DNA of 64,000 nucleotides from Hymenobacter nitidus (GCF_020447315.1 NZ_JAJADQ010000005.1:186001-250000); one strand, 5' to 3'. Shown: positions 37,165 to 47,036, counted from the first letter of the stretch. Translations and numbers: made by a program. Notes: a model not told the origin generated them from the letters alone.

Positions 37165-40100
37165 TTGCCAAGTGCCTCAATCGATTACCGTTTTTTCCTG
37201 CTGTTGAAGTCGTCCCGTTTTTCCCCGCTTGTTCTGCTGCTGGCCGCCACGATCTGCTTTGTGGGCGCCTACCTTAGCAACCGTTTTGGGACGCGGGCTT
37301 CCGGCGTGCTGGTGCATACCGATGTGGTACGTCTGCAGAGTCTGGTAGAGGGTGCCGAAAATATTGCCCAGCGCGAAGCAGCTGAAGTAGCCCGCCGCCT
37401 GCAGAGCGGCGAGCTGAACTTTGGCACCCTGGTGGGCCACACGACGTACCCGTGCTTTGTATTTCGGGGGGATAAGCTCCTGTACTGGTCAGATCATACT
37501 ACGCGGCCCGAGCCGGAGAATTCCACCCAGAACTTTCGCGAGAAGCTCGTGGAGATGCGCTTTGGCTATTACCTGGCGTTGCGGCAGCCGGCTGGGGCCT
37601 ACGTGGTGCTAACCTACGTCCCGTTGGAGAAGCGCTACGGCATCAGCAACCGCTACCTGCGGGAGGGCTCCGACAAAGCGCTGTTTAAGGGGCTGAACGT
37701 GCGTATTATGCCCGCTATGCCGGGCTCCCGCCTGCCCTGGCTCCGTTCGGCGGAAGGCAAATACCTGTTTTCGGTGGAGAGCCTGCAGCCCAACCCGATT
37801 ACGGGCAAGTATCTGCTGCTGGCTTTTCTGGTGCTGGGCACTGTGCTCTACGTGGGCGGCTGGCTGCTCCTCACGCGCCGCCTGCTCCGCCAGGGCCGCA
37901 TCATTGAAGGTGCCGCCAGCGTGGTAGTGCCGCTGGCCGTCTACCGGGCGGCCCTGCTTTACCTGGGCCTGCCGTTTTCGGTGGTCGAGCTGCCGCTGTT
38001 TGATCCGCGTGTATATGCCGCTTCCTGGCTTTCTCCCTCACTGGGTGATTTGCTGATAAATGCCTTGCTGCTGCTAATTACGGCCTATTACGTGCTGCTG
38101 CTGTTCCGGCGCTACGGCGTGGTGCGGCAGGCGCGGCACGTACAGGGACTAGCCGGGCGGACGGCGGTAGGCACGGTAGTCGTGTTTGTTTTTCTGGGGC
38201 TGCTGGCGTTGCTGTTTCAGTTTTACTCCAACAGCTTCAATAACTCCCAACTGGTGCTGGATATAACCCAGAACATCCAGATTTCCGGGTTCAAGCTGCT
38301 GCTGTGTCTGGCTATTGTGCTGCACACGGGCGGCTATCTGGTCGGCTTTTATATCCTGTCCCAGCTCTTTATTGCCATTGGCCGGCCCAGTTCCAAGCGC
38401 TTGGGCGTGACGATGCTGGCGCTGTCGACGGGGCTGTTTCTGCCGGCCGGCGTAGCCATAGGCGAGGCCAATATCATTTTGCTGGGCCTCACGCTGCTGT
38501 TTTTCCTGGTCGTGCGGCTGACCGGGCTCAAGCAGATTGCCTCCATCATGCCCTACCAAGTTTACCTGTTCATCTTTCTGATGCTGGGCATCAGCTCGGC
38601 GGTTGGGGCCCTGGCGCTCTACGAGCATTTCGACCGGCAGCTGGTGCTCACCAAGCAGAAGATTGCCGGCAACCTGCTCGTAGATAATGACCTGCAGGGT
38701 GAATACCTGCTGGCTGAGCGGACCCGCGAAATGGCTGCCGACCCGCTGATTCGCTCCATGCTGGCCAGCCCGTTTGCCAACCAGGATGTGGTGCGCCAGA
38801 AAATTGTGAAGTACTACCTGCGCGACTACTTCGACAAGTACGAGGTGACTGTGTCGCTGTTTGACCCCGCGGGCAAGCCGATTCAGGAAGCCAAAAGCAA
38901 GCCCGGCCTGGCTACTACGCGCCAGCTGCTGCTGCGCGCGGCCCTGGCCACCGACCAGCCCAACGTCTACCTGATTCGCAACCCCAGCTCCTTCAGCACC
39001 CGGCGCTACGTGGCCTTTGTGGGCGTGCCCAGCCCCCGCGGTGGCGTGAGTACCGTGCTCCTGGAGCTCTCCCTGAAAAAACTCACGGCCAACAGCGTCG
39101 TGCCCGAGCTGCTGGTGGACCAGAAGTTTTTTCAGCCCAGCCTTGGCCCCGAGCTGAGCTACGCGGGCTTTGAGCACAGCCGGCTGGTGTACAACGAAGG
39201 CGACTTTGACTACGCTAACCGCCTTACGCTGCAGCAGCTGCAGGACCCGCGTCTGTACAGCACCGGCTTGTCAGTAGAGGGCTTCCACCACCTTGCCGTG
39301 CGCGGCCCCCAGAACCGGACGGCCGTAGTTACCACGGCCACCTATTCCTTTGCCGACTGGCTGGCCAACTTCTCCTTTCTGTTTCTGCTGCACACCTTTT
39401 TCTGGCTGGCGGCCATTGGCATTTATATGCTGGCCCGGGGGCGGTATTTCGAGGCGTTTCAAGCCAATTTCAGCACCAAGATTCAGCTGTTTCTCAACCT
39501 GGGCATTTTGGTGCCGCTCATCGTAGTCAGCATTGCCACGGCCAGCCAGGTAACCAACTCCTACAAGCGCGACCTGCTGCGCACCTACGAGCGGCGTGGC
39601 AAGGCCGTACAGGAAAACCTGCTGAAAAACCGCGCCGTGCTGGCCGACTCCGCCAGCCGCACCGCCCTGATTGACCTAGCCGAAAACGTGTCCAGCCTCA
39701 CCGAAACCGACCTGAACCTCTACGATGCCCAGGGCGAGCTGCTGGTGAGCAGTCAGCCGCTCATCTTCGAATCGGGACTGCTGAGCCCATTGATGAACCC
39801 CCAGGCCGCCGCTGCCCTGGCCGAGCAGGCCCAGCCCCGGGTGCTGCTCACTGAGCGGGCCGGCACGTTGTCCTTCAACTCTCTGTATCTGCCCCTGCGC
39901 ACTGTAATGGGACCCGAGCGGGCCAACGTGGTGGTGGGCTACGTGGGTATTCCTTTCTTCGACTCGGAAAAAGAGCTGGACAACAAGCTGATTGAGCTGA
40001 TTTCGACCATTCTGAACATCTTCACCGTGATGTTCATCCTGTTTCTGGTGCTCACCTTCATTGCCTCCCGCCTGCTGACCTCACCGCTGAAAGTGTTGAC

Positions 40101-40935
40101 CGAGAAGCTCCGGCATACCACCCTGACGGGACAGAATGAGATGCTGGCCTACGAGTCATCGGATGAAATCGGGCTGCTCGTGCGCGAGTACAACGCCATG
40201 CTGCTCAAGCTGGAGGAAAGCAAGCAGGAGCTGGCCACTCAGGAAAAAGAGGCTGCCTGGCGCGAAATGGCCCGGCAGGTAGCCCACGAAATCAAGAACC
40301 CGCTGACGCCGATGAAGCTGAGCCTGCAGTTTTTGCAAAAGGCTATTGCCGAGAAACGGCCTAATGCCGAGGAGCTGATCGGCCGGATTTCCCAGACGCT
40401 GATAACGCAGGTCGACGTGCTGAGCGACATTGCCACTTCGTTTAGCAACTTCACCAACCTGCCCGCCATGCGCCCCGAGCGTCTCGACGTGGCCTCCATT
40501 CTGCGCCGCTGCGTGGGCCTGCACCAGGGCGGGGCCCGCGGCGGTGGCATCGATTTGGAGCTGCCGGAAGCAGCCGAGGACGGCCGCTTCGTGGTATTCG
40601 CCGATGAAAACCTGCTGGTGCGTACTTTCAATAACCTGCTGATCAATGCCCTGCAGGCCGTGCCCGACAGCCGCAAGCCCCGGATTACGGCCAGTATGAA
40701 GGTAGTTGGCGCCGACCGGGTGCAGGTCTGCATTCAGGACAACGGCGCGGGCATTCCCGAAAACGTGCGCGACAAGGTGTTTGTGCCCAACTTCACCACC
40801 AAGGAGTCGGGCTCGGGTATCGGGCTGGCCGTGGCCCGGCGCGGCATCGAAAGCGCGGGCGGCAAAATCTGGTTTGAAACCGAGGAAGGCGTGGGCACGC
40901 AGTTCTACATCGAGCTGCCCCTGGCGCCGGCCTAA
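37165..40935 (+). CDS. Large multi-sensor membrane histidine kinase (NtrY-like)
   Basis: About 1256 residues; TTG 37165 or TTG 37204 are the candidate starts and no ATG is near. An N-terminal helix is followed by a periplasmic region (about 35-220) and six to seven further helices up to about 510. A second extracytoplasmic region (about 515-740), a helix pair near 755-805 and a third sensor region (about 810-945) follow, then the last helix at about 950-980 with a HAMP segment. The kinase core has MARQVAHEIKNPLTPMKLSL (phospho-acceptor His at about 1040), NNLLINALQAV (N box), DNGAGIP (G1), FTTKESGSGIGLAVA (G2) and a final GTQFYIELPL. No response regulator gene is adjacent, so its partner is unknown. 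Confidence 0.88.
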   Translation: MPSASIDYRFFLLLKSSRFSPLVLLLAATICFVGAYLSNRFGTRASGVLVHTDVVRLQSLVEGAENIAQREAAEVARRLQSGELNFGTLVGHTTYPCFVFRGDKLLYWSDHTTRPEPENSTQNFREKLVEMRFGYYLALRQPAGAYVVLTYVPLEKRYGISNRYLREGSDKALFKGLNVRIMPAMPGSRLPWLRSAEGKYLFSVESLQPNPITGKYLLLAFLVLGTVLYVGGWLLLTRRLLRQGRIIEGAASVVVPLAVYRAALLYLGLPFSVVELPLFDPRVYAASWLSPSLGDLLINALLLLITAYYVLLLFRRYGVVRQARHVQGLAGRTAVGTVVVFVFLGLLALLFQFYSNSFNNSQLVLDITQNIQISGFKLLLCLAIVLHTGGYLVGFYILSQLFIAIGRPSSKRLGVTMLALSTGLFLPAGVAIGEANIILLGLTLLFFLVVRLTGLKQIASIMPYQVYLFIFLMLGISSAVGALALYEHFDRQLVLTKQKIAGNLLVDNDLQGEYLLAERTREMAADPLIRSMLASPFANQDVVRQKIVKYYLRDYFDKYEVTVSLFDPAGKPIQEAKSKPGLATTRQLLLRAALATDQPNVYLIRNPSSFSTRRYVAFVGVPSPRGGVSTVLLELSLKKLTANSVVPELLVDQKFFQPSLGPELSYAGFEHSRLVYNEGDFDYANRLTLQQLQDPRLYSTGLSVEGFHHLAVRGPQNRTAVVTTATYSFADWLANFSFLFLLHTFFWLAAIGIYMLARGRYFEAFQANFSTKIQLFLNLGILVPLIVVSIATASQVTNSYKRDLLRTYERRGKAVQENLLKNRAVLADSASRTALIDLAENVSSLTETDLNLYDAQGELLVSSQPLIFESGLLSPLMNPQAAAALAEQAQPRVLLTERAGTLSFNSLYLPLRTVMGPERANVVVGYVGIPFFDSEKELDNKLIELISTILNIFTVMFILFLVLTFIASRLLTSPLKVLTEKLRHTTLTGQNEMLAYESSDEIGLLVREYNAMLLKLEESKQELATQEKEAAWREMARQVAHEIKNPLTPMKLSLQFLQKAIAEKRPNAEELIGRISQTLITQVDVLSDIATSFSNFTNLPAMRPERLDVASILRRCVGLHQGGARGGGIDLELPEAAEDGRFVVFADENLLVRTFNNLLINALQAVPDSRKPRITASMKVVGADRVQVCIQDNGAGIPENVRDKVFVPNFTTKESGSGIGLAVARRGIESAGGKIWFETEEGVGTQFYIELPLAPA

Positions 40936-41004
40936 GCATCTGGGGCGAAGGTGAAACGCGCTGGCACGAAACAACCCGCTTTTCACGTTGTTGAGCCACA
41001 CCAC

Positions 41005-41012
41005 TACTTTTG
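41005..41012 (+). promoter_or_regulatory. Bacteroidota -7 promoter box (TACTTTTG)
   Basis: Perfect TAnnTTTG element 24 bases upstream of ATG 41037, supporting that start. TTG triplets lie upstream but closer than the usual -33 spacing. Confidence 0.5.
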
Positions 41013-41036
41013 CCTTCAACCCGTTTTCAGGACCGA

Positions 41037-44000
41037 ATGATCAGCAGCAATACGCTTCGAATTCTGCGCATTTGCCTGTTACTGCTCGGAGGAATGCTGG
41101 GAGCCGGAGCGGCGCAGGCCCAGCAGCAGCGCGATGTGCCCTCGTCGCGGCGCTGCCGCTGGGTGCCGCTCACGCCGGGGCGCGACACCACCCGCTTTGC
41201 CTTGAGAGATTCCCTGACAGTGGTGCCGTCGTCGGTGAGCGTGCTGGGCCGCTCGGTGGCCTACGACAGCCGCCGGGGCCAGTACCAGCTGGTGCGGCCG
41301 GCTCCCGCTCCCGACTCGATGGGAATCATCCGGCCCGACTCGGTGCTGGTATGCTACCGGGTGCTACCTATGCAGCTGGCTGCGCCCCGGTTTCGGCGGC
41401 CCCGCGGGCTGATGGACAGTGTGAGCTTCGGGCGGCGCACGTTCGGCTACCAGGATTTTGCCGTTAAGGAGCAAATTCTTAACACGCCGGGCATCAGCAA
41501 AACCGGCAACCTGTCGCGGGGCGTCTCGTTTGGCAACACCCAGAATGTGTTTGTCAATTCCTCGCTCAACCTACAGCTCGACGGCAAGCTCACCGACGAT
41601 ATTACCCTGACGGCGGCCATTAGTGACCAGAGCGTGCCGTTTCAACCCGAGGGCAACACCCAGCAGCTCCAGGAATTCGACCGGCTCTACATCACGCTCA
41701 CCCACCCGCGCTGGAACCTGACGGCCGGTGACGTGGTGCTGCGCAACAGGCCCGACTACTTCCTGCGCTTCTACAAAAACGTGCAGGGCGCCGCCATTGA
41801 GGCCAACGTGGGCGCCCGGCCCGGCCGCCGCAGCAACACGACGGTAGCCGCGGGTGTGGCCAAGGGCAAGTTTGCCTCCATCGATATTGCCCCCATCGAA
41901 AACGTGCAGGGCCCGTACCGCCTGCGCGGACCCAACGGGGAGCAGTTTATCATCGTGCTGGCCAACTCCGAGCGGGTATACCTGGATGGCCGCCTGATGA
42001 CACGCGGCTTCGACTTCGACTACGTCATCGACTACAACCAGGCCGAAATTACGTTCTCGCCCCAGCACCTGATTACCCGCAACTCGCGCATCAAAGTCGA
42101 CTTCGAGTACTCCGATTTCAACTACGCCCGCTCGCTCTATCACCTGAGCCACTACCAGGAGTTGGGCAAGCTGAGCGTGCACGCCAATTACTACCGCGAG
42201 GCCGACAATCCCGACAACTCGCCCAACCTGACGCTGAAGGAAAGTGACCGGGCCATTCTGCGGGGCGTGAGCGAAAACGTGAGTCAGGTGAGCACGCCCG
42301 GCGCCGACTCGGTGCAGTACGACCGGCGGCAGGTGCAGTACAACCGCTCCGTTATTATCGACGCCAACACGGGGCAGCGCACCGGCGTGTTTACGTATCC
42401 GCCCGACTCGACGCGGGGTGTGTACACGGTTCGGTTTACGGACAAGGGCGCGGGCGGGGGCAACTACAACCTCAGCTCGCGCTTTACCAACGCCAACGGC
42501 CGCGTGTATGAGTACGTGGGTGAGGGGCGGGGCCGCTACCTGCCCGAACGGCTGCTGCCTACGCCCCTGGAAAAGCAGATGATTTCGATGGGCGCCAGCT
42601 ACCGCGTCGATTCGACTACCACGGTATTCGTGGATGTGGCCTCCACCGACCTCGACCTGAACCGCTTCTCGCCCGATACCGACCAGGGCCAGGCCATGCG
42701 CGTAGGCTACGCCGTGCTCGACCGGAAGCTGGCCCTGCCGGTGCTGAAGGCCTACCGGTTTCGCAGCGCCCTCGACTACGAGTATACCAGCCACCGCTTC
42801 GCGCCCATCGACCGGTACCGCGACATCGAGTTTGACCGCAACTGGAGTACCACCAGTACGGTGCAGGGCAACGCCACGCGCCGCGCCGCCCGGGAAGACA
42901 ACGTGCTGAACTTCTCGGTGGGGGCCGTGAAGGATGCCAACAACGCCATCAACTACCGCGTGACGCGGCGCTACCGGGCCGGCGAAGTCAATGGCATTCA
43001 GAACTGGCTGGATGTGGCCCAGAAGCTCGGCGACGTGGAAGCACGGGTGGGCCTGTTTCTGCTCAACTCGGAGGCCGGGCGCTTCCGCTCGCAGTGGGCG
43101 CGGGGCGAGGCTACGGCCCGCTACAACCGCGGCATCGTGGTGCCCGGCTATGCCTACCGCTTCGACAAGAACCGCGTGGCCCTGCCCAGCGGCGACTCGC
43201 TGAGCTCGGCCAACTACTTCGACGAGCACAACGTGTTTGTGCAAAGCCAGGACAGCGCCAAAACCCGCTTCCGCCTCGACTATACCTACCGCCGCGACCA
43301 AACGCCGCTGCAAAACGAACTGCGCACCCGCGGCCAGGCCCAGACCTGGCAGGGCACGCTCAGCAGCCGCCTGGGCAAAAACCAGGACCTGAACCTGCTG
43401 GCTACCTACCGCGACCTGACCGCCCGCGACAGTGCCCGCCAAAGCACCGTGCTGGGCAAAGTCGACTGGAATGCTTCCTTTCTGCAGAACGTGGTGCGCT
43501 CGGAGCTGAGCTACAGCGTGGCAACGGGGCGAGAGCTGCGCCGCGACTTTTCCTTTCTGACGGTGCCGGCCGGGCAGGGCACGCACTACTACCAGGACAC
43601 CAACGGCGACGGAATTCAGCAAAAGGATGAGTTTTTTGAGGCCCAGACCCCCGATGCGCAGTATCGCACCTACATCAAGGTGTTTCTGCCTACCGACGAC
43701 TACATCATTGCCTTCACCAACCGCTTCAGCTACCGGCTGACGCTGAATGCACCCCGGCAGTGGCGCGACGAGAAGGGCGTGCGTAACCTGCTGACGCGCT
43801 TTTCCACGGTCAGCAGCGTCACGCTCGACAGGCGCACCGTGGACAAAAGCCTGATTTCGCGCCTCAATCCATTTGCCTTCCAGACCGAAGACACGCTGCT
43901 GCTCTCCCTGAACAAGCTGCTGCGCAACACGGTATACTTCAACCGCTCCAACCCGATTTTTGGCGCCGAGTTCACCGTGCAGCAAACCCAGCAGAAGGTG

Positions 44001-44558
44001 CTGCTAACCCAGGGCTTCGACGTACGCAACCTGGCCAGCCAGTCGGTGCTGGTGCGCCGCACCCTGGCCCAGCAGTTCACGGCCCGCCTCACGACCACGC
44101 GCAGCATCCGGGAAAGTGCTTCGGACTATTCCGATGACCGTAATTTCCGGCTCTTAGTGTACGAAGTGACGCCCGAAATCAGCTACCAGCCCAATACCAC
44201 GCTGCGCTTCACGGGCACTTACCAGCGCATCAACAAGCAGAATACCGCCGGCCCCGACCAGGACGTGCGCGGCACCTTCGACGAGCTAGGCCTGGAAACG
44301 CGCATCAGTCAGGTGAGTAAGCGTACCGTGAGCGGCACAGCCCGCTACGTGAAAGTGGGTTTTGACGCCGACCAGACTTCCTTGGTGGGGCTGGAAATTC
44401 TGAATGCCCTGCGCCCCGGTAGCAACTTTACCTGGAACCTGAACGTAGAGCAGCGCCTGAGCAACGGCCTGAACGTGACGGTGGCCTACGACGGCCGCAA
44501 GCCCAACGGTCTGGCCCCGATTCATACCGGCCGGATGCAGGTATCGGTGCTGTTTTAG
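41037..44558 (+). CDS. Giant probable outer-membrane beta-barrel protein
   Basis: 1173 residues from ATG 41037. A signal peptide (LRICLLLLGGMLGAGAAQAQ) is followed by a ~130-residue N-terminal region. Then comes a conserved stretch GNLSRGVSFGNTQNVFVNSS, LNLQLDGKLTDDITLTAAIS and NTQQLQEFDRLYITLTH (about 155-235). The rest is dominated by alternating hydrophobic/polar strands with many aromatic residues and few cysteines, as in large outer-membrane barrels. I recognise this as a Bacteroidota-type large surface or barrel protein but not a named family. A DTNGDGIQQKDEFF segment resembles a calcium-binding loop. The gene runs in the same direction as the kinase, 101 bases downstream. Confidence 0.8.
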   Translation: MISSNTLRILRICLLLLGGMLGAGAAQAQQQRDVPSSRRCRWVPLTPGRDTTRFALRDSLTVVPSSVSVLGRSVAYDSRRGQYQLVRPAPAPDSMGIIRPDSVLVCYRVLPMQLAAPRFRRPRGLMDSVSFGRRTFGYQDFAVKEQILNTPGISKTGNLSRGVSFGNTQNVFVNSSLNLQLDGKLTDDITLTAAISDQSVPFQPEGNTQQLQEFDRLYITLTHPRWNLTAGDVVLRNRPDYFLRFYKNVQGAAIEANVGARPGRRSNTTVAAGVAKGKFASIDIAPIENVQGPYRLRGPNGEQFIIVLANSERVYLDGRLMTRGFDFDYVIDYNQAEITFSPQHLITRNSRIKVDFEYSDFNYARSLYHLSHYQELGKLSVHANYYREADNPDNSPNLTLKESDRAILRGVSENVSQVSTPGADSVQYDRRQVQYNRSVIIDANTGQRTGVFTYPPDSTRGVYTVRFTDKGAGGGNYNLSSRFTNANGRVYEYVGEGRGRYLPERLLPTPLEKQMISMGASYRVDSTTTVFVDVASTDLDLNRFSPDTDQGQAMRVGYAVLDRKLALPVLKAYRFRSALDYEYTSHRFAPIDRYRDIEFDRNWSTTSTVQGNATRRAAREDNVLNFSVGAVKDANNAINYRVTRRYRAGEVNGIQNWLDVAQKLGDVEARVGLFLLNSEAGRFRSQWARGEATARYNRGIVVPGYAYRFDKNRVALPSGDSLSSANYFDEHNVFVQSQDSAKTRFRLDYTYRRDQTPLQNELRTRGQAQTWQGTLSSRLGKNQDLNLLATYRDLTARDSARQSTVLGKVDWNASFLQNVVRSELSYSVATGRELRRDFSFLTVPAGQGTHYYQDTNGDGIQQKDEFFEAQTPDAQYRTYIKVFLPTDDYIIAFTNRFSYRLTLNAPRQWRDEKGVRNLLTRFSTVSSVTLDRRTVDKSLISRLNPFAFQTEDTLLLSLNKLLRNTVYFNRSNPIFGAEFTVQQTQQKVLLTQGFDVRNLASQSVLVRRTLAQQFTARLTTTRSIRESASDYSDDRNFRLLVYEVTPEISYQPNTTLRFTGTYQRINKQNTAGPDQDVRGTFDELGLETRISQVSKRTVSGTARYVKVGFDADQTSLVGLEILNALRPGSNFTWNLNVEQRLSNGLNVTVAYDGRKPNGLAPIHTGRMQVSVLF

Positions 44559-44591
44559 GGCTTTTCGGCCCTGGTGCCGACGGCACGCAAA

Positions 44592-44651
44592 CGCCCCCGA
44601 ACCGGCGCTCTATAAGCTACGAATAGCCGGACGCGTACCGATTCGGGGGCG
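44592..44651. terminator. Possible bidirectional terminator
   Basis: Arms CGCCCCCGAA (44592-44601) and TTCGGGGGCG (44642-44651), with an inner CCGG pair, separate the convergent barrel and tyrosinase genes. There is no T-run and the loop is 40 bases, so the assignment is tentative. Confidence 0.45.
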
Positions 44652-44684
44652 CGGCAGGTGGCGCGAATAGGTAGCGGGCCCCGC

Positions 44685-46295
44685 CTACCGAAGCTCTAAG
44701 CGGTGCGGCTTTTTGAGGGCCAGGGCGGCCAGCAGAGTGGCCTGGGGCTGCTTGCGGGTGATGAGTTCCACGCTGAAATCATCCGCCGTCAAATCACCGG
44801 CCAGCAGCTTGCCGCTGACCGCCGTTGGCAGCCGGAATGCGGCTTTCACTTCCAGATGAGTCTGGCAATTGGCGCAGGAACCCGAATCCCAGCGGTTCAG
44901 AACCGATTTGTAGCCGACGACTTCCTTTTTGCCTTCGTGATGGGCATACGCAACCACCACGAACGAGCCTTTGATGGGAGCCTTGTTGATGCGGGAAACG
45001 TGCAGGGTTTTGGGGCTTTCCGGCGTTTCTACTGCTGTTGCTGCTGCTGCCTGGCCGGCCGTCAATGTGTCTACCAATACGCCGAGTGAGCCTTTGCTGT
45101 AGGTATAGCCCATCTGGGTTTCGATGTTGATACAGTCGCGCGAGATGTACGTGGGGCCGTCATTGTTCAGGCCCTTCTTGAACGGATTCAGGGGAGTGTC
45201 CAGTGTCAGGGACGTATTCGGGGCAATGCCTGGGGTAGCTCCCTGGCTGTCGGAGGAGTTCGTGCCGGGGTAGTATTCGATGATTTCGAGCTGTTCGGTA
45301 GCCTGGTGCGCCTGCTGCCACAGCCAGAATACCCGGTCGATGTTGCAGTGGTGGAAGTAGAACATGGGGTCGAGGCCAGCCGTGTCGTTTTCCCCCATGT
45401 CGCCAGTTGCCTCAGCGTCGAAGCTAGGATCGGGGGTATAAGGCGCCTCAAAGCCTCCCATTGCCAGGTGAATATCATTGTGCGGCTCTTCCAGGGGCGT
45501 TACCTGCAGGGTTTTATTCGCCGGCACATGGTTCCACTCCTGGGCCGAAGTGGTATTGGAGAATACCGTGTAGTTCGGGGCCAGCAGGCACTGGTGAAAC
45601 TTCTGGTAGATACCATCGCCGGTATCCTTGCCCAGCCACTGAGTCAGGTTGGCGTTCAGAAGCTTAACGTTGGTGTCGTAGTTAGGGTACTTAGCATTGT
45701 GGGCCGTCGTTGCCGCTTGGTCGGTGGGAGTGCCCACTAGGCCTGCCAGCGGGTAACGCACGGTTTCGTAGCCGGCCGGCTTGGAGTAGCTGGGGTTGTT
45801 GGGGTCATTCACGTTGTCACCGGCTACTTGGTCGCTGATGGCTATTGGAAACGTAAACGAACGCAGGGGATTAGGAATCTGCACGCCATCCAGGGTGTAG
45901 AACTCGTCGGTCAGCGCTTTTGGCATGCCGTAGGCCAGCGTTTCGTCGGCCGTTTCGTCCCAGTACGGCAACATGACGTCGGCGCAGCCGGGAATACTTT
46001 GCAGCGCTTCCTCAATCTTCAGGCAATGCGCGCGGTGCCAGGTCGGAAACAGAACGTTGCCGTGGTTGCAGTAGCCACCCCAGAACAAAGTGCCGTTGGT
46101 CTGACCAGGACCCCGGAAAGGCTCCCCATGATAGCCCGCCAGGTTGAAAAAGGATTTAAGGTTGGTATAATCCAGTTCCTTGATGCCTTTCCAGGCGCGC
46201 ATCAGGTCGTCGAGGGGCTTGGTGTTGCCGGCGTCATACTCAGTTTGCAGCTCCACGATGGAGCGACGAATGCGGATGGGTGAGGAGGAGGTCAT
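44685..46295 (-). CDS. Tyrosinase-family type 3 copper oxidase with C-terminal CxxC domain
   Basis: 536 residues; predicted o-phenol/catechol oxidase with a dinuclear copper site. CuA histidines are H56 (AGYHGEPF), H78 (CNHG) and H87 (PTWHRAH). C76 two residues before H78 matches the Cys-x-His thioether pair of eukaryotic tyrosinases and catechol oxidases. CuB histidines are H272 and H276 (PHNDIHLAMGG), plus FHHCNIDR at about 314-321. After the core (about 1-345) a linker and a C-terminal beta domain (about 435-515) carry a CxxC (SCANCQTH, about 472-479). No signal peptide is visible. The ATG overlaps the stop of the upstream membrane protein gene by 4 bases, so the two form one transcription unit. 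Confidence 0.92.
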   Translation of the reverse strand: MTSSSPIRIRRSIVELQTEYDAGNTKPLDDLMRAWKGIKELDYTNLKSFFNLAGYHGEPFRGPGQTNGTLFWGGYCNHGNVLFPTWHRAHCLKIEEALQSIPGCADVMLPYWDETADETLAYGMPKALTDEFYTLDGVQIPNPLRSFTFPIAISDQVAGDNVNDPNNPSYSKPAGYETVRYPLAGLVGTPTDQAATTAHNAKYPNYDTNVKLLNANLTQWLGKDTGDGIYQKFHQCLLAPNYTVFSNTTSAQEWNHVPANKTLQVTPLEEPHNDIHLAMGGFEAPYTPDPSFDAEATGDMGENDTAGLDPMFYFHHCNIDRVFWLWQQAHQATEQLEIIEYYPGTNSSDSQGATPGIAPNTSLTLDTPLNPFKKGLNNDGPTYISRDCINIETQMGYTYSKGSLGVLVDTLTAGQAAAATAVETPESPKTLHVSRINKAPIKGSFVVVAYAHHEGKKEVVGYKSVLNRWDSGSCANCQTHLEVKAAFRLPTAVSGKLLAGDLTADDFSVELITRKQPQATLLAALALKKPHRLELR

Positions 46296-46783
46296 ACGAG
46301 GGGTTGGAATGTAGATTTGGGCGCAGATACTGCTGGAAAGGAGAAGTTATTCAGGAGAGAGCCTGCCGCCAGCGCCCCGATGCCCACCAGCGCAAGCCAC
46401 GGCTGCAGGGGAAAAACGCTACGTGCCAGCAGCAGGCAGAAGGCTCCGAGCAGGCTACACGTAAAGGGCCAGTAGCGCCGGGCGGCCAGCTGCTGGCAAA
46501 GCAGGTAGAGATGAACCAGCAGCAGCACGACCAACACGGGCAGCATCCAGGGCTGGTAAGCGGGCAGCCGGACAATGCCAATGCTGCCGAGCACGCTCAT
46601 ATAGGCCGCCCAGCAGAGCGGGCACTTCGGGAAAAAGGCAATGCCGATGCTGACCAGGGCCGCAGGCACCGACTTGGCCAGCGCACGGACCCTGGTGCCC
46701 GCTATAGCGTTGGCAGTTGGGGCGGCGGGCTGCACGCAGCCACAGCCGCAGTCATTGGTAATAACAACAGATTGTATGCGCAT
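46292..46783 (-). CDS. Cysteine-bearing membrane protein coupled to tyrosinase (MerC-like features)
   Basis: 163 residues from ATG 46783. The cytoplasmic-type N terminus has CGCGC (Cys12, 14, 16). Four membrane helices follow, the first ending at FPKCPLCWAAY (Cys54, Cys57), a CPxC-type pair like those in MerC/MerT metal transporters. No signal peptide. It overlaps the tyrosinase start by 4 bases (ATGA). Context and cysteines suggest a metal, perhaps copper, handling role for the tyrosinase, but this is inference. Other possibilities are a redox-active or mercury-type membrane protein. Confidence 0.78.
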   Translation of the reverse strand: MRIQSVVITNDCGCGCVQPAAPTANAIAGTRVRALAKSVPAALVSIGIAFFPKCPLCWAAYMSVLGSIGIVRLPAYQPWMLPVLVVLLLVHLYLLCQQLAARRYWPFTCSLLGAFCLLLARSVFPLQPWLALVGIGALAAGSLLNNFSFPAVSAPKSTFQPLV

Positions 46784-47036
46784 CAAGTGCCTGACTTAGT
46801 GATAGAAGCCAGGCAAATGTAGGGCTTCGGCCAGGCGCCCATGCGCGCAAAAACACCCGGTTTTACACCCCCGTATTTCTACCTGGCTCCACTTTGCCCG
46901 GCACGCGTACTGGCTCGGCACCCTCCCGCACCAATGTGCTGTCTCCCGTGAAAAAGGCTTATTCGCAAGCGGAAGGAAGCGCTGGCCCGGTTGCTGTTGA
47001 AGGGCCGGAAAGGTTGCTGTAACAGGTATTCAGCAT
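46784..47036. other. Intergenic region, no gene seen
   Basis: Between the start of the tyrosinase unit and the hexosaminidase terminator. It should hold the minus-strand promoter for the tyrosinase pair, but I find no perfect TAnnTTTG element. No open frame looks coding. Confidence 0.5.

Noticed and set aside
41571..43985. 804-residue open frame antisense to the barrel gene
   Set aside because: Lies wholly within a well-supported coding gene; G/V/H-rich composition is typical of a shadow frame in high-GC DNA.
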